Source: Paenibacillus endoradicis (lineage in GTDB: Bacteria; Bacillota; Bacilli; Paenibacillales; Paenibacillaceae). From it: a DNA stretch of 64,000 nucleotides. Of the stretch, positions 28,004 to 37,613 are shown one piece after another. Location of the stretch: NCBI RefSeq assembly GCF_024721975.1, contig NZ_JANQBB010000004.1, positions 434,001 through 498,000 on the forward strand, written 5' to 3'. The notes beneath the pieces are model-generated. The model had not been told where the DNA came from. It made no database searches and worked only from the letters and a program-made list of their open reading frames with translations. Numbering within the stretch: position 1 is the first letter of the stretch; every line of letters starts with the position of its first letter. The position numbers and the translations under genes were made by a program.

Positions 28004-29758
28004 ATGCCAAGACGAAACAGTATTTTTATGAAGTTTCTTGCGATTATGTTAGCAGCCACGCTCATAATATCTATTGTGATTACTATAGCGACTTCACGTA
28101 TTTCTGAACAATTATTATTGAAACAAATCACTCAAAATGCTTCTGTAAATATGGAGCTTGTTCGAGATGAGTTACTCAAATATAATGAGCAAATTGTCAA
28201 TACGATGATTCGTATTAATAATAGTGATGCTTTTAAGCAATATTTAACGCAGCCAACAAAGTCAACGCTTGATCAATTGAATATTATTATGAATTTGGGT
28301 AGATATATTGATACGTATAAAGAGTATTTAAGCCCAGACCAAACGCATTTTATAGTCGCAGGGATCAGTGAAAATAAAGACCGTAATTTCTCAAGTAATG
28401 CATTGAAATGGGACCGTGTACCTTCTAATATTATTGATGATTATATGGTGAAAGATGGTCTGGTTCAACAAAAAATACTATATCATGGTAGTCAAAATCT
28501 CTTTGCTGATTCGGTACCTTACGAACGATATATATTTGCTACGAAGCCTTTAATGGATACATTTCAAAGGAAAATGTATGGATACACTATCGTTATTATG
28601 AATGAACAAACGATTTATGATATATATAATCCTTATTTATCAGATGGTGCGGAGATTTCTTTAGTGACATCAACTGGTTATGTAATGTCTAGTAGTGTAC
28701 GCAATAACACGAATGTAGAACGTCCTGAATTACTTGAATATGCCCAGTTAGGAGCAAATCCAACTCAGTATGGCATAATGACTGAGAATGATATGACGTA
28801 TATTTCATTTTATATTCCAGAATTCGATGCTTATTTACTGCAAGAAATAGATGGAAATATAGCTTTTGCTCCATTACACAAAATTGCATATCGTATTGCG
28901 GAAGTTGTTATCATCGTATTTCTTCTAATTATTATATCGGTCTATTTTATTACTCGTAAAATTACTAAGCCATTGTATGAACTTGTTGATACGATGCAAA
29001 ATGCTAAGGTGGATTCTTTGCATAGCCATCCGATACAAGAGGGCGTAAGTTACGAAATTAAAGTAGTAACGAAAACGTACAATCATCTTGTGAAGGAAAT
29101 TGATCGCTATACCAATCGCTTAATTGTCGAACAAAATGAGCGTCGTAAGGCGGATTTGAGTGCTCTGCAAATGCAAATTAACCCTCATTTTTTATATAAC
29201 ACACTTACTTCAATAAAATATTTAGCTAAAATGAATCGAATTGATGATGTGGATCGGACTATTACGAGTTTAAGTGCGATGTTACAAAATACGATCGGAT
29301 CAACAGAAGATACGGTTACGGTAGATCAAGAAATAGAAAATTTGAAGCATTATGTGTATATCAATAAAATTCGCTATGGCGATCAAGTAGATGTGCTATT
29401 TGATATTCGCAATGACTGTAAGGAATTGTTTATCCCTAAATTAATTATTCAACCATTTGTTGAAAATGCTTTTTTCCATGCCTTTCCTGGTATGCGAAAA
29501 GGTACGATTCATATTTTCATTAGACAACAGGGTGATCGACTATTAATTGAAGTGTTAGATGATGGTGTCGGCGCACAAGAAAAGAAAGAACGTGTGAAGA
29601 AGCGTTCCGTATCTGGTATAGGAATTGATAATGTACATCATCGTATCGGACTACTCTATGGATCTAAATACGGCGTCGAGTTAGAAAGTGCAAGCGGATA
29701 TGGTACAGCAGTCAAGATTAGTTTGCCAATTGTTCAAAACATTAACGTCGAACAATAA
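28004..29758 (+). CDS. YesM-type sensor histidine kinase
   Basis: 584 residues. TM1 at 11-30, extracytoplasmic sensor region about 35-295 (Cache-like), TM2 at about 296-317, HAMP, then the His_kinase domain with phospho-acceptor His395 in LQMQINPHFLYNTL, and HATPase with PKLIIQPFVENAFFHAF (N-box) and SGIGIDNVHHRI (G-box). This is the LytS/YesM architecture. Signal probably an extracellular sugar or its binding protein. Operon with the response regulator. Confidence 0.95.
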   Translation: MPRRNSIFMKFLAIMLAATLIISIVITIATSRISEQLLLKQITQNASVNMELVRDELLKYNEQIVNTMIRINNSDAFKQYLTQPTKSTLDQLNIIMNLGRYIDTYKEYLSPDQTHFIVAGISENKDRNFSSNALKWDRVPSNIIDDYMVKDGLVQQKILYHGSQNLFADSVPYERYIFATKPLMDTFQRKMYGYTIVIMNEQTIYDIYNPYLSDGAEISLVTSTGYVMSSSVRNNTNVERPELLEYAQLGANPTQYGIMTENDMTYISFYIPEFDAYLLQEIDGNIAFAPLHKIAYRIAEVVIIVFLLIIISVYFITRKITKPLYELVDTMQNAKVDSLHSHPIQEGVSYEIKVVTKTYNHLVKEIDRYTNRLIVEQNERRKADLSALQMQINPHFLYNTLTSIKYLAKMNRIDDVDRTITSLSAMLQNTIGSTEDTVTVDQEIENLKHYVYINKIRYGDQVDVLFDIRNDCKELFIPKLIIQPFVENAFFHAFPGMRKGTIHIFIRQQGDRLLIEVLDDGVGAQEKKERVKKRSVSGIGIDNVHHRIGLLYGSKYGVELESASGYGTAVKISLPIVQNINVEQ

Positions 29759-29874
29759 AACTTTTTAGTATATAATGATTGATGTTATCGAGGTAATTCA
29801 TAGATTAACCTTTGAAATGGAATTAGTATGAAACTTAACAATAATAGATTAATTAATATAAAGTGGAGGTAATT

Positions 29875-30912
29875 ATGAATTCTAGAACAGAGCAATTTTC
29901 AATGCCAGCGGAGTGGACAAACCACGAACGTACTTTTATATCTTGGCCGATTCAATCTTCAATGGTATACCCTGAAATGTACGCAGAAGTATGCGCAGCT
30001 TATGCTGAAATCATTACTGCAATGGCAGAATTCGAACCTGTAACTGTTGTTGTTAACGCTGCAGATGAACTAGCAGTAAAAGCTCAAGTAGGAACTAATC
30101 ATAATTACGCAGTAGATTGCTTAGTCATTGAGCATAATGATGCTTGGTTACGTGATAATGGTCCCACTTTTGTTACAACTGCAGAAGGTAAGCTAGCAGG
30201 TGTGAATTGGGGCTTTAATGCATGGGGCGGCAAATATACGCCTTGGGATCTTGATGATGCTGTAGCACCGCAAATTATTGGACATGTTGCTGCAAAGCAA
30301 TTTGATGCTCCACTAGTGATGGAAGGCGGTTCTATTCATGTGGATGGTGAAGGGACTTTACTAACAACAGAGGAATGTTTGTTAAATGTGAATCGTAATC
30401 CTGATCTATCTCGTGAGCAAATTTTTGAGCTTTTAAAGCAATATGTCAATATAGATGAAGTTATTTGGTTGAAAAATGGTTTAAGTGGCGATGAAACAGA
30501 CGGTCATGTCGATAATATCGCATGCTTCGCTGCACCTGGAAAAGTTATTATGCAAGTTTGTTATGATCCAAGTGATGATAACTATGCGATTACACAAGAG
30601 AACCTTCAAATACTACGCGATACGGTAGATGCTAAAGGTCGTAAATTAGAAATTATTGAAATCGAGCAACCACCAGCAGTATACTTCGAGGATTCTCGAT
30701 TGACATTAAGTTATTTGAACTTCTACTTTGTTAATGGTGGTATTATTCTACCTGTATTCGGTGGGACTGCAGAAGAAACGGATCGTAAAGCTATTGAAGT
30801 TTTGTCTTCATTGTACCCAGATCGTCGCATCCGTACGGTTAATGGGATGGGGGTTATACGTGAGGGTGGTAACGTCCATTGCACAACCCAACAACTCCCT
30901 AGTGTTCGCTAG
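29875..30912 (+). CDS. aguA: Agmatine deiminase
   Basis: Converts agmatine to N-carbamoylputrescine and ammonia. ATG 29875 preceded by ggaggt (close spacing of 4); the frame also opens at GTG 29863. Pentein-fold enzyme of 345 residues with N-terminal PAEWTNHERTFISWP, active-site segments WLRDNGPTFV and DGHVDNIACF, and the nucleophilic Cys about residue 336 in EGGNVHCTTQQ. aguB, which takes the product, lies 291 bp downstream, so the two define the plant/bacterial agmatine route to putrescine. Confidence 0.96.
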   Translation: MNSRTEQFSMPAEWTNHERTFISWPIQSSMVYPEMYAEVCAAYAEIITAMAEFEPVTVVVNAADELAVKAQVGTNHNYAVDCLVIEHNDAWLRDNGPTFVTTAEGKLAGVNWGFNAWGGKYTPWDLDDAVAPQIIGHVAAKQFDAPLVMEGGSIHVDGEGTLLTTEECLLNVNRNPDLSREQIFELLKQYVNIDEVIWLKNGLSGDETDGHVDNIACFAAPGKVIMQVCYDPSDDNYAITQENLQILRDTVDAKGRKLEIIEIEQPPAVYFEDSRLTLSYLNFYFVNGGIILPVFGGTAEETDRKAIEVLSSLYPDRRIRTVNGMGVIREGGNVHCTTQQLPSVR

Positions 30913-31140
30913 TGATCACGATGATTATGCTGACGTAGCGTATTCGACGGCGAAGATGGCATTCATCGGAAGCCTGTGATACTCACGTACCAATGACGTA
31001 CGCTCCGTTTCTCGGCTTTCCTAGCTTCATGCCATCTTCTTGGTGCTGACTACCGAACATTCGAGGAAGGTCTTTGATCGCTCGTGAGATCGCTGCGCTA
31101 CTCACTATAGTCGGCTTCATGCCAACTATGTGAGGAGTGG
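30913..31140 (+). other. Structured, G+C-richer intergenic element between aguA and aguB
   Basis: About 230 bp with no convincing gene and base composition visibly richer in G+C than the flanks. gaagatggca (30952-30961) pairs with tgccatcttc (31030-31039), with inner pairs aagcc/ggctt and gtac/gtac; a second hairpin is ctatagtcggc...gccaactatg (31105-31130). No Rho-independent terminator. It looks like a dispersed intergenic repeat or structured RNA; an overlapping small open frame (30728-30979) is a shadow of aguA. Confidence 0.5.
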
Positions 31141-31203
31141 GTTGTAGTTTTGAAATATTATGCTTTGGTGAAAATATAAAACAAGATAGATAGGAGAATT
31201 GCT

Positions 31204-32085
31204 ATGAGAAATGTGAAAATAGCGGCTACGCAGATGAGCTGTGAGGCTACGCGTGAAGAAAATATTGCGAAGGCTGATCGCTTTGTGCGTGAAGCAGCGG
31301 CACAGGGTGCGCAAATTATTTTACTTCAAGAACTATTTGAGACTTATTATTTCTGCCAGAAGGAAAAGGCGGAATATTATGCTTATGCAACGGAGCTGGC
31401 GAAAAACCCTGCGATTTTGCACTTCCAACAAGTAGCGAAAGAGCTAAAGGTGGTATTGCCAATTAGCTATTATGAGAAGAAAAATAATGCTCGCTATAAT
31501 TCGGTTGTCATTATTGATGCTGATGGTGAAATTCTTGGTCAATATCGTAAGAGTCATATTCCAGATGGTCCTGGCTATGAAGAGAAATTTTACTTCAATC
31601 CAGGTGATACAGGGTTTAAAGTATGGGATACAAAGTATGCGAAGATCGGAGTCGGCATTTGCTGGGATCAATGGTACCCTGAAGCAGCACGTTGCATGGC
31701 TTTGATGGGGGCAGAAATTCTATTCTACCCAACAGCGATTGGCTCTGAACCACAAGATGGTGACATTGATTCTAAAGATCACTGGCAAGTATGTATGCTT
31801 GGACATGCAGGTTCTAACCTAGTTCCTGTAGTAGCATCTAACCGTATCGGTGTGGAAAGTGATGAAGACTCTTCCATTACTTTCTATGGTTCTTCCTTTA
31901 TCGCAGGTCCGCAAGGCAACAAAGTGGCGGAAGCTGGTCGATTCGAGGAAACGGTGCTTGTTGCAGAATTTGATCTTGATCAAATTGAAACGATGCGTAT
32001 TGAATGGGGCATTTTCCGTGATCGTAGACCGGATCTATACAAGGTTATCGGTACCTACGATGGAGAGCAAACATTTCTGAAATAG
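31204..32085 (+). CDS. aguB: N-carbamoylputrescine amidase
   Basis: Hydrolyses N-carbamoylputrescine to putrescine, CO2 and ammonia. Nitrilase-superfamily fold, 293 residues. Catalytic triad visible: Glu43 (LQELFETYYF), Lys116 (RKSHIPDGPGYEEKFYF) and Cys153 (GVGICWDQWYPEAARC). The sequence SNRIGVE and FIAGPQGNKVAEA fit AguB closely. RBS taggag before the ATG. Functions with aguA upstream. Confidence 0.96.
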   Translation: MRNVKIAATQMSCEATREENIAKADRFVREAAAQGAQIILLQELFETYYFCQKEKAEYYAYATELAKNPAILHFQQVAKELKVVLPISYYEKKNNARYNSVVIIDADGEILGQYRKSHIPDGPGYEEKFYFNPGDTGFKVWDTKYAKIGVGICWDQWYPEAARCMALMGAEILFYPTAIGSEPQDGDIDSKDHWQVCMLGHAGSNLVPVVASNRIGVESDEDSSITFYGSSFIAGPQGNKVAEAGRFEETVLVAEFDLDQIETMRIEWGIFRDRRPDLYKVIGTYDGEQTFLK

Positions 32086-32096
32086 TTATTTTTACA

Positions 32097-32136
32097 GAGC
32101 AGCCTCCCAGAAGCTACAACTACTGGGAGGCTGCTC
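32097..32136 (+). terminator. Hairpin after aguB
   Basis: 14-bp perfect stem gagcagcctcccag with 32123-32136, tail only cttgttatt; termination may be helped by the next hairpin. Confidence 0.55.
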
Positions 32137-32172
32137 CTTGTTATTAATGGTTAATAGTAATTTATTCATTTG

Positions 32173-32212
32173 AGCTGTCTCATCGGTTTTCAGCCGGAGA
32201 GACAGCTTTTTG
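32173..32212 (+). terminator. Rho-independent terminator after aguB
   Basis: agctgtctc (32173-32181) with gagacagct (32199-32207), then T5. Confidence 0.8.
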
Positions 32213-32237
32213 GCGTTTTCCAAGGCATGTTCTGAAC

Positions 32238-33470
32238 CTAAAGCGGATTTTTTGCGAACTCTCTAGGTGTTTGTGAAGTGAACTTTTTGAATACTCTACC
32301 GAAATAATTGAGGTCATTGTATCCAACCATAAGAGCGATTTCAGTTATCGACATCGTTCCTGTTAATAAATATTGCTTGGCCTCTTCTATACGTTTCTGG
32401 TTAATAAAATCAATGATTGTCTGATTCGTCTCTTGCAAAAATTTGCGAGAAAGATGAGCTGGATTCACATGCAATTCCGAGGCTATGCCTTTAAGGGATA
32501 ATTCTCTTTCCAGATTAAATTGAATATAAGCAACAGCTTCTTTTACGATGGGGCCATACATAGAAGTTGAATATGTGTTAACGGCAGCACAATATTCCTC
32601 AAGAATAATTAACCTAAGTTTATTCAAATGGGGAAGATTCGGAGCACGTTCGATCATAATAGAAAATTTCTCGGAAATGTGATGAATATAGACAGGGTGA
32701 AGTCCGCCGCGCTCAGCTGCTATTCGACACAAGGTATTCAATGTGAAAAAAATGTTTTTTGTAGAGCGGAGCGGACTCTCAGGGATACGATCAGGCATGA
32801 TGAATATATTCACAGTTCGTTTCATTAAATCCTGTAATTTATTGATATCACCATTCTCGATAAGATGCATAAGTTGTTTCTCAAGCTTGTATCGCATTTC
32901 AATAATCGTTTGATGTTCCTCGATGTTTTCTTTTAATTGTTCCTTATCCAGCTTGGCTGTGATGACCTCTGCAGTAATAAGTTGAGATTGTATCGGGGGA
33001 TGCAATGAGAGCTGGACGAGAAGATTACCAATTTGATCAGAATCACTACTGCTTATCATAAGCAATGAAGTATAGAAGGCTTGAAGATGATTACGTTCGC
33101 TAATAGGAAGGTTGTTAATCATAATGACCTGACTAATCCAATCGGAGCTTGGGATATTAGTCAGAAATGGTCCGACGAGAAAATAACCATGAAGCTTCTC
33201 TTGCCGCCAATAGCCAACGGCAATGTATTCAAGACCATACGAATTTGTGTAATAGTAATAACTTTGCGGGGGGTTTGCCTGTATTACTTCTGCAATTGCG
33301 CTATACGTTTCAACCTGATGTTGAATTGTAATGGGTAAAGAGTGCTGAATAAGTTGGAAATGAACGACCCCATCAAGTCCAATAAACCGTGTATCCTGCT
33401 TAGTCACAGATTGAACAAGTGCACACGTATCGTGAAAATCTTCATATAAATTATCCATTTGAGAAGTCAC
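32238..33470 (-). CDS. AraC-family transcriptional regulator
   Basis: 410 residues (GTG at 33470; an ATG four codons in at 33458 is also possible, and neither has ideal RBS spacing). The N-terminal 200 residues form a sensor-like region with the look of a PocR-type ligand domain (ending at a predicted coiled coil KLDKEQLKENIEEHQTIIE), not assigned with certainty. C-terminal double HTH of about 100 residues: LSLKGIASELHVNPAHLSRKF and ITEIALMVGYNDLNYFGRVFKKF. Divergent from the GH2/symporter genes, which it probably activates. Confidence 0.92.
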   Translation of the reverse strand: MTSQMDNLYEDFHDTCALVQSVTKQDTRFIGLDGVVHFQLIQHSLPITIQHQVETYSAIAEVIQANPPQSYYYYTNSYGLEYIAVGYWRQEKLHGYFLVGPFLTNIPSSDWISQVIMINNLPISERNHLQAFYTSLLMISSSDSDQIGNLLVQLSLHPPIQSQLITAEVITAKLDKEQLKENIEEHQTIIEMRYKLEKQLMHLIENGDINKLQDLMKRTVNIFIMPDRIPESPLRSTKNIFFTLNTLCRIAAERGGLHPVYIHHISEKFSIMIERAPNLPHLNKLRLIILEEYCAAVNTYSTSMYGPIVKEAVAYIQFNLERELSLKGIASELHVNPAHLSRKFLQETNQTIIDFINQKRIEEAKQYLLTGTMSITEIALMVGYNDLNYFGRVFKKFTSQTPREFAKNPL

Positions 33471-33584
33471 TACCTTTGTTATAGGTTTCTATAATTTAAT
33501 TATATTAAAGCAATTGTTTTTATAAATTGCAAATTTTGTGCGAGTAAGATCAAATATGTACGATTATTTTATGTGGGTTTGAAA

Positions 33585-33610
33585 TATAATGAAACATGTA
33601 ATCGCTTTCA
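33585..33610 (+). promoter_or_regulatory. -10 box and catabolite-responsive element (cre) of the GH2 gene
   Basis: TATAAT at 33585-33590 is followed by TGTAATCGCTTTCA at 33597-33610, an exact match to the CcpA consensus TGWAANCGNTNWCA. The position just downstream of the -10 box predicts CcpA repression by glucose. Confidence 0.75.
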
Positions 33611-33654
33611 AATAAAAGATGATGAAATAGATATAGAATATGGAGGGAAATGTA

Positions 33655-35955
33655 ATGAGAACTATTAAAAACTTGAATAATGATTGGAAATTTTTAAAAC
33701 AAAATGATGAGGTAGCACAAAATAATCAGTATGATGATTCCAATTGGGAACAAGTAAATGTTCCTCACACATGGAATGCAGTTGATGGAGCTAATGGTTA
33801 TGATTTCTTTAAAGGTGCTTGTTGGTACAGAAAGTCAATCATAGTAGATACGCTAGCACAAGGGAATAAAGTTTTTATTGAATTTGAAGGCTCCAACAGC
33901 ATTACAGATGTCTATGTGAATGGACAACATATGGGGCAGCATAGAGGTGGATACTCCACATTCCGATTCGATATTACTGATGTCGTACAGTTCGGTAGTG
34001 CAAATACGCTAGCTGTGAAAGTGGATAATACGGTAGTTGATGATGTGTATCCGCAGATGGCAGATTTCACGTTTTTCGGTGGAATTTATCGTAATGTAAA
34101 CTTAGTAGTCGTAAACAATATGCACTTTGATCTAATGGATTATGGTTCGCAAGGTGTATACATCCAACAAGATAATGTGACGGATGAGCTAGCATCGCTT
34201 ACGGTGAGATCTAATGTTGTTAACGACGGTACAGAAGATCAGAAAGTTCGCTTATGGGCGGATATCGTAGATGCAACTGGTAAAGTAGTCGCTTATGCAG
34301 CTAAGGAAGTTATGATTCAAGCAGGTGCTACTGAGATAGTAGAAATGCCTGTCAGCATCAAAAATCCAACGTTGTGGAACGGCAAGAAAAATCCATACTT
34401 GTACCAAGCTAATGTTTCATTGACTAGCTTCAACGATACGGTTGATTATTTATCGATACCTGTTGGGGTACGTTACTTCAAGGTTGATCCGCAGCAAGGA
34501 TTCTTCCTTAATGGTGAACATCTTGCTCTAAATGGCGTGTCACGTCATCAGGATCGTAAAGATATGGGCTGGGCGATTACCCCTCAAGAGCAAGAAGAGG
34601 ATATGGCATTGATTAAGGAAGTAGGAGCAACATCAATCAGGTTAGCTCATTATCAACATAATAGTTATTTCTACGATCTATGCGATCAAGAAGGGATGGT
34701 TATATGGGCAGAGATTCCATTCATCTCAGTCATGTCGAAAACCGAGCTAGAAGGTATTAATGCAAAGCAACAAATGACGGAGTTAATTAGACAGAACTAC
34801 AATCATCCATCCATTATGTTCTGGGGTATTCAGAATGAAATTCAGATTGGCGGGGACACACCAGCGTTACGTAAGCTTGTATCTGAATTAAATGAACTAA
34901 CGAAACAAGAGGATCCAACTAGGCTTTCAACTATGGCTAACGTCATGTTTGTACCAGATGAGGATAATTACAATACAGTAACCGACACACTTGGATATAA
35001 CAAATATTATGGTTGGTATAACGGAGAAGCGCAAGATTTTGCAGGTTGGATCGATGGCTTCCATGAAAAAAATCCAACTGTAAATCTTGGTATTTCAGAA
35101 TATGGGGCAGAAGGTATTATTCAATATCATACGAACGATCCCCAGGTTAAAGATTATACAGAGGAATACCATGCACTCTACCATGAAATCGTATGGGGCA
35201 TCTTTAAAAAACGTCCGTTCCTATGGTCCACATATGTATGGAATATGTTTGACTTCGGTGCCAACATTCGTGATGAGGGTGGCGTGAAAGGTCGTAACAA
35301 TAAAGGTTTAGTGACCTACGACCGCAAGATCAAGAAAGATGCCTTCTATATGTACAAAGCGAATTGGTCAGATGAGAAGTTCGTCCATATTACAAGCAAA
35401 CGTTTCGTTGACCGCGTGGATGAAACAATCGGTGTTAAAGTCTATTCCAATTGTAGCTCCGTGACTTTGTTCGTAAATGGAGAGCAGCATTCTACAGTAT
35501 CTAATGGGGATTGTGTATTCCAATTTGAACATATCGCCTTGCGTGATGGCCTCAACGAAATTTTGGTACGTGCGGATGAAGCAGGAGCAACATATGAAGA
35601 TACAGCCTATTTTAACAAAGTGAATGAAGCGAACAAGAGCTACGAGGCGCCTGAGGCGAAAGGCGGAATTGTAGATAATTGGTTTGAAATGCCTGATACG
35701 ACTGAAGTCGTTGTTGAAGAATTGGTCATTACTGACGATGTGTACTCTACAAAATGTACGATAGGATTCATTATGGAGAATGATGAAGCAAAGGCAGTGG
35801 TGATTGCACATTTGGGTGATTTCTCTGAACATCCTATGTTTCCAATGGCGCAAGGTATGTCATTCGATACCCTCTCAACATTGGCTGCTGAGGTCTTCAC
35901 AGAGAAGGTATTGTACATGCTGAATAAAGATCTAACTAAGATTAAAAAAAACTAG
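33655..35955 (+). CDS. Glycoside hydrolase family 2 (beta-galactosidase-like) with extra C-terminal helical domain
   Basis: 766 residues. ATG 33655 preceded by ggaggg; the upstream in-frame ATG 33640 overlaps that RBS. N-terminal jelly-roll (LNNDWKFLKQND ... VNVPHTWNAVDG), Ig-like domain (about 175-275), TIM barrel with NGVSRHQDRKDMGW, acid/base Glu395 (WGIQNEIQIGG) and nucleophile Glu482 (ISEYGAEG). After a second Ig-like segment (about 590-645) the last 75 residues form a small helical module ending AEVFTEKVLYMLNKDLTKIKKN. Beta-galactosidase is most likely; beta-glucuronidase or another exo-activity cannot be excluded. Followed by a GPH symporter. Confidence 0.92.
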   Translation: MRTIKNLNNDWKFLKQNDEVAQNNQYDDSNWEQVNVPHTWNAVDGANGYDFFKGACWYRKSIIVDTLAQGNKVFIEFEGSNSITDVYVNGQHMGQHRGGYSTFRFDITDVVQFGSANTLAVKVDNTVVDDVYPQMADFTFFGGIYRNVNLVVVNNMHFDLMDYGSQGVYIQQDNVTDELASLTVRSNVVNDGTEDQKVRLWADIVDATGKVVAYAAKEVMIQAGATEIVEMPVSIKNPTLWNGKKNPYLYQANVSLTSFNDTVDYLSIPVGVRYFKVDPQQGFFLNGEHLALNGVSRHQDRKDMGWAITPQEQEEDMALIKEVGATSIRLAHYQHNSYFYDLCDQEGMVIWAEIPFISVMSKTELEGINAKQQMTELIRQNYNHPSIMFWGIQNEIQIGGDTPALRKLVSELNELTKQEDPTRLSTMANVMFVPDEDNYNTVTDTLGYNKYYGWYNGEAQDFAGWIDGFHEKNPTVNLGISEYGAEGIIQYHTNDPQVKDYTEEYHALYHEIVWGIFKKRPFLWSTYVWNMFDFGANIRDEGGVKGRNNKGLVTYDRKIKKDAFYMYKANWSDEKFVHITSKRFVDRVDETIGVKVYSNCSSVTLFVNGEQHSTVSNGDCVFQFEHIALRDGLNEILVRADEAGATYEDTAYFNKVNEANKSYEAPEAKGGIVDNWFEMPDTTEVVVEELVITDDVYSTKCTIGFIMENDEAKAVVIAHLGDFSEHPMFPMAQGMSFDTLSTLAAEVFTEKVLYMLNKDLTKIKKN

Positions 35956-35972
35956 GTAACATATGGCACCAA

Positions 35973-36007
35973 GTAGGCTCTGATGATTGAAATGCACCAG
36001 AGCCTAC
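35973..36007 (+). other. Intergenic hairpin between GH2 and symporter genes
   Basis: gtaggctctg pairs perfectly with 35998-36007; no T-tract. Probably an mRNA-processing or stability hairpin inside the operon. Confidence 0.5.
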
Positions 36008-36044
36008 AAATAAGAATGTGCAATTAGGTCGTTGAGGGGGTCAC

Positions 36045-37463
36045 ATGATGAATCAACCAGGGATAACAACAGGTAATAAGGTAGGTTACGAACAGGCAGT
36101 CATAAATCGGAAATTTGGTATGCGAGACAAACTAGGTTATATGTTCGGTGATCTAGGCAATGACTTCTTCTTTATTCTAGTAAGCTCATTTTTGATGGTG
36201 TACTACACAGATATTTTTAACATAAGCGCTGCAGCAGTTGGAGTCATGTTCTTAATTGCCCGAATTTGGGACGCGCTGGCTGATGTTACTTGGGGGAGAT
36301 TTATCGATTCAAGGAGAGCAAGCAAACATGGGAAGTTCAAGCCATGGATATTTAGAATGTCGTTTCCACTTGTGTTATCGGGTGTACTAATGTTCGTGCA
36401 TATACCTGGAATGAGTAATAATTTCTATCTTATCTATGCTTTTATTACGTACCTCATATGGGGTACATTGTATAGTACTGTTAACATCCCTTATGGTTCA
36501 ATGGCTTCAGTAATTACGGAAGACCCAGTTGAGCGGACGACATTATCTACGTTTAGAACAATGGGTGGGGTCATTGCTGGCATGTCCATTAATGTGCTTG
36601 GTCCTCTGATTCTCTTTGTAGATAATGAAGCAGATGCGAATCGTTTCTTATTAGGTGCCATAGCATTTGGTATGTTATCTTTAACAAGCTATATGGCGTG
36701 TTATAAGATGTCGACAGAGCGTAAAGTTCTGGGTGCAGATGTGCCCCTCGTGAAGACGAAGTTAAGTACGACGATTAAAGGACTCGCGAAGAACAAACCG
36801 TTATTATCCATTCTTTCGGCATCGCTTCTCTTTATGATGTTGAATATGTTGTTAGGTGCAGTCAATGTGTACCTGTTCAAAAATTATTTCGGCAATGCAT
36901 CGGCATTGAGTATAGCTGGTTTAATACAAATAGTCAGTATGATTGTTGCGATTCCTTTGACGAAGCCGTTGGTCAAACGTTTCGGGAAAAAAGAAACCGC
37001 TTCCATTGGTATGCTGTTAGCTGGTATTGTATATTTGGTTCTCTTCTTCCTACCCGGTCTATCTGCAATGTCATTTATATTAATTACAGCAATTGGCGTA
37101 TTCGGATATGGTTTTTTCAACATCGTCGTATGGGCTTTCGTAACAGATGTGATCGATTATCATGAATATTTGACAGGGCTACGTGAAGATGGAACAGTGT
37201 ATTCCGTCTACTCCTTCGCCCGTAAAGTAGGGCAAGCAATTGCTGGTGGTATTGGTGGGTTTGCCATACAGGCTGTTGGCTATGAGTCTGGTAAGGCGGT
37301 CCAGACAGATCAAGCGTTGGATGGCATATTTACTCTAAGTACGTTGGTGCCTGGTCTTGTATTTATTGTTATATTCCTTGTACTAGTATTCACTTATCCG
37401 CTGAACAAACAACGGACCAATCAGCTTGTTACGGATCTAGCGAATAGGAGAAGTGAGAAATAA
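36045..37463 (+). CDS. GPH-family sugar:cation symporter
   Basis: 472-residue, 12-helix major-facilitator transporter of the glycoside-pentoside-hexuronide group (MelB/UidB/XynP-like). Motifs: DKLGYMFGDLGNDFFF in helix 1, SSFLMVYYTDIFNISAAAVG, RIWDALADVTWGRFIDSRR (cation-site Asp residues), KPWIFRMSFPLVLSG and GYGFFNIVVWAFVTDVIDYHEYLTG near the C-terminus. RBS gaggggg before the ATG. It likely brings in the glycoside hydrolysed by the GH2 enzyme. Confidence 0.94.
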   Translation: MMNQPGITTGNKVGYEQAVINRKFGMRDKLGYMFGDLGNDFFFILVSSFLMVYYTDIFNISAAAVGVMFLIARIWDALADVTWGRFIDSRRASKHGKFKPWIFRMSFPLVLSGVLMFVHIPGMSNNFYLIYAFITYLIWGTLYSTVNIPYGSMASVITEDPVERTTLSTFRTMGGVIAGMSINVLGPLILFVDNEADANRFLLGAIAFGMLSLTSYMACYKMSTERKVLGADVPLVKTKLSTTIKGLAKNKPLLSILSASLLFMMLNMLLGAVNVYLFKNYFGNASALSIAGLIQIVSMIVAIPLTKPLVKRFGKKETASIGMLLAGIVYLVLFFLPGLSAMSFILITAIGVFGYGFFNIVVWAFVTDVIDYHEYLTGLREDGTVYSVYSFARKVGQAIAGGIGGFAIQAVGYESGKAVQTDQALDGIFTLSTLVPGLVFIVIFLVLVFTYPLNKQRTNQLVTDLANRRSEK

Positions 37464-37527
37464 CAATAGGAGTTCCGACAGAAAAGTGCTTGAGATTTGA
37501 GAACTCTAAATAATAAGTACAAATGAT

Positions 37528-37571
37528 GTACAACAACCTCAGTTCCCTACAGGGATTGGGGTTGTTGTGCA
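37528..37571 (+). terminator. Hairpin downstream of the symporter gene
   Basis: tgtacaacaacc (37528-37539) with ggttgttgtgca (37560-37571) and an inner ccct/aggg pair. No T-tract, so only a possible terminator. Confidence 0.45.
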
Positions 37572-37613
37572 TTGGACACAAAGATAAGAGAGTTGAGTGA
37601 TTGGCTACAGGAG

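Noticed and set aside
35368..35853. Antisense ORF of 161 codons inside the GH2 gene
   Set aside because: No RBS, sits opposite a fully supported coding frame, composition unlike real proteins here.
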